DNA of 64,000 nucleotides from Chromobacterium alticapitis (GTDB lineage: Bacteria; Pseudomonadota; Gammaproteobacteria; Burkholderiales; Chromobacteriaceae). The position numbers and the translations under genes are program-made. Below are positions 63,427 to 64,000 of this stretch, piece by piece. The stretch is taken from contig NZ_PQWB01000011.1 in assembly GCF_002924365.1 (NCBI RefSeq), positions 62,001 through 126,000 on the forward strand, in the 5' to 3' direction. A model generated the notes under the pieces. The model was given only the letters and a program-made list of their open reading frames with translations. It did no database searches and had not been told where the DNA came from. Every line of letters starts with the position of its first letter. Position 1 is the stretch's first letter.

Positions 63427-64000
<574 letters not shown>

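Overview
The window looks like high-GC chromosomal DNA of a betaproteobacterium of the Neisseriales, most likely Chromobacterium or a close relative. This rests on GC-rich coding bias, gene content (complete hut cluster, fused indolepyruvate:ferredoxin oxidoreductase, two TLH/GCAT-type secreted SGNH lipases, two HD-GYP proteins, pyrB) and a Mu-type tail cluster. The genus is an inference. Six close matches to the bacterial chromosomal parS motif (TGTTTCACGTGAAACA) are spread from 3.8 to 61.3 kb, so the region probably lies near the replication origin.

Layout: 0-6.3 kb holds a DUF3141 protein (cut by the window edge), VF530, DUF4337, a beta-class GST, a MazG-like pyrophosphohydrolase, a sirtuin, a LysR remnant, a lipoprotein and a DUF2059 protein. 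6.3-19.1 kb holds the indolepyruvate oxidoreductase with a palindromic operator candidate, rarD, a double-GNAT protein, an M3 peptidase, a divergent GST/LysR pair, a zinc-ribbon protein, a hexose-6-phosphate mutarotase and an Mpo1-like membrane protein. 19.2-26.4 kb is the histidine utilisation cluster hutC-hutI-hutG-hutU-(lipocalin-like)-hutH with HutC operator candidates. 26.4-27.6 kb is a repeat-rich, lower-GC patch with one orphan membrane-anchored protein. 27.6-33.3 kb holds a questin-oxidase-like protein, a BPSS1780-type membrane protein, an aromatic/aspartate aminotransferase, GNAT, AlaX-type editing and EamA genes.

33.4-51.5 kb is the standout: a Mu-like contractile tail cluster with sheath, tube, gp37, gp43-gp48, three collar-domain fibres plus a fibre fragment, a tail-fibre assembly protein, an M15 endolysin, a holin candidate, nested Rz/Rz1 spanins, a Mor-type activator and a LexA-like (S24) repressor. 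No capsid, portal, terminase, transposase or integrase gene is visible. I read it as an R-type tailocin locus. The gp42 (tape-measure) position is filled by a 750-residue multidomain peptidoglycan-hydrolase protein that ends like a tape-measure protein.

51.5-64 kb returns to core genes: gmhA, an HSL-type esterase, HD-GYP, two paralogous secreted SGNH hydrolases flanking an RlmI-like methyltransferase, an FrsA-like hydrolase, a Lar-like zinc ribbon, DUF486, an inositol-monophosphatase family protein, rsmE, a second HD-GYP protein, and pyrB (cut by the window edge) behind a promoter, short leader ORF and attenuator-like terminator. Extragenic palindromes recur, and three genes take their stop codon from inside them.
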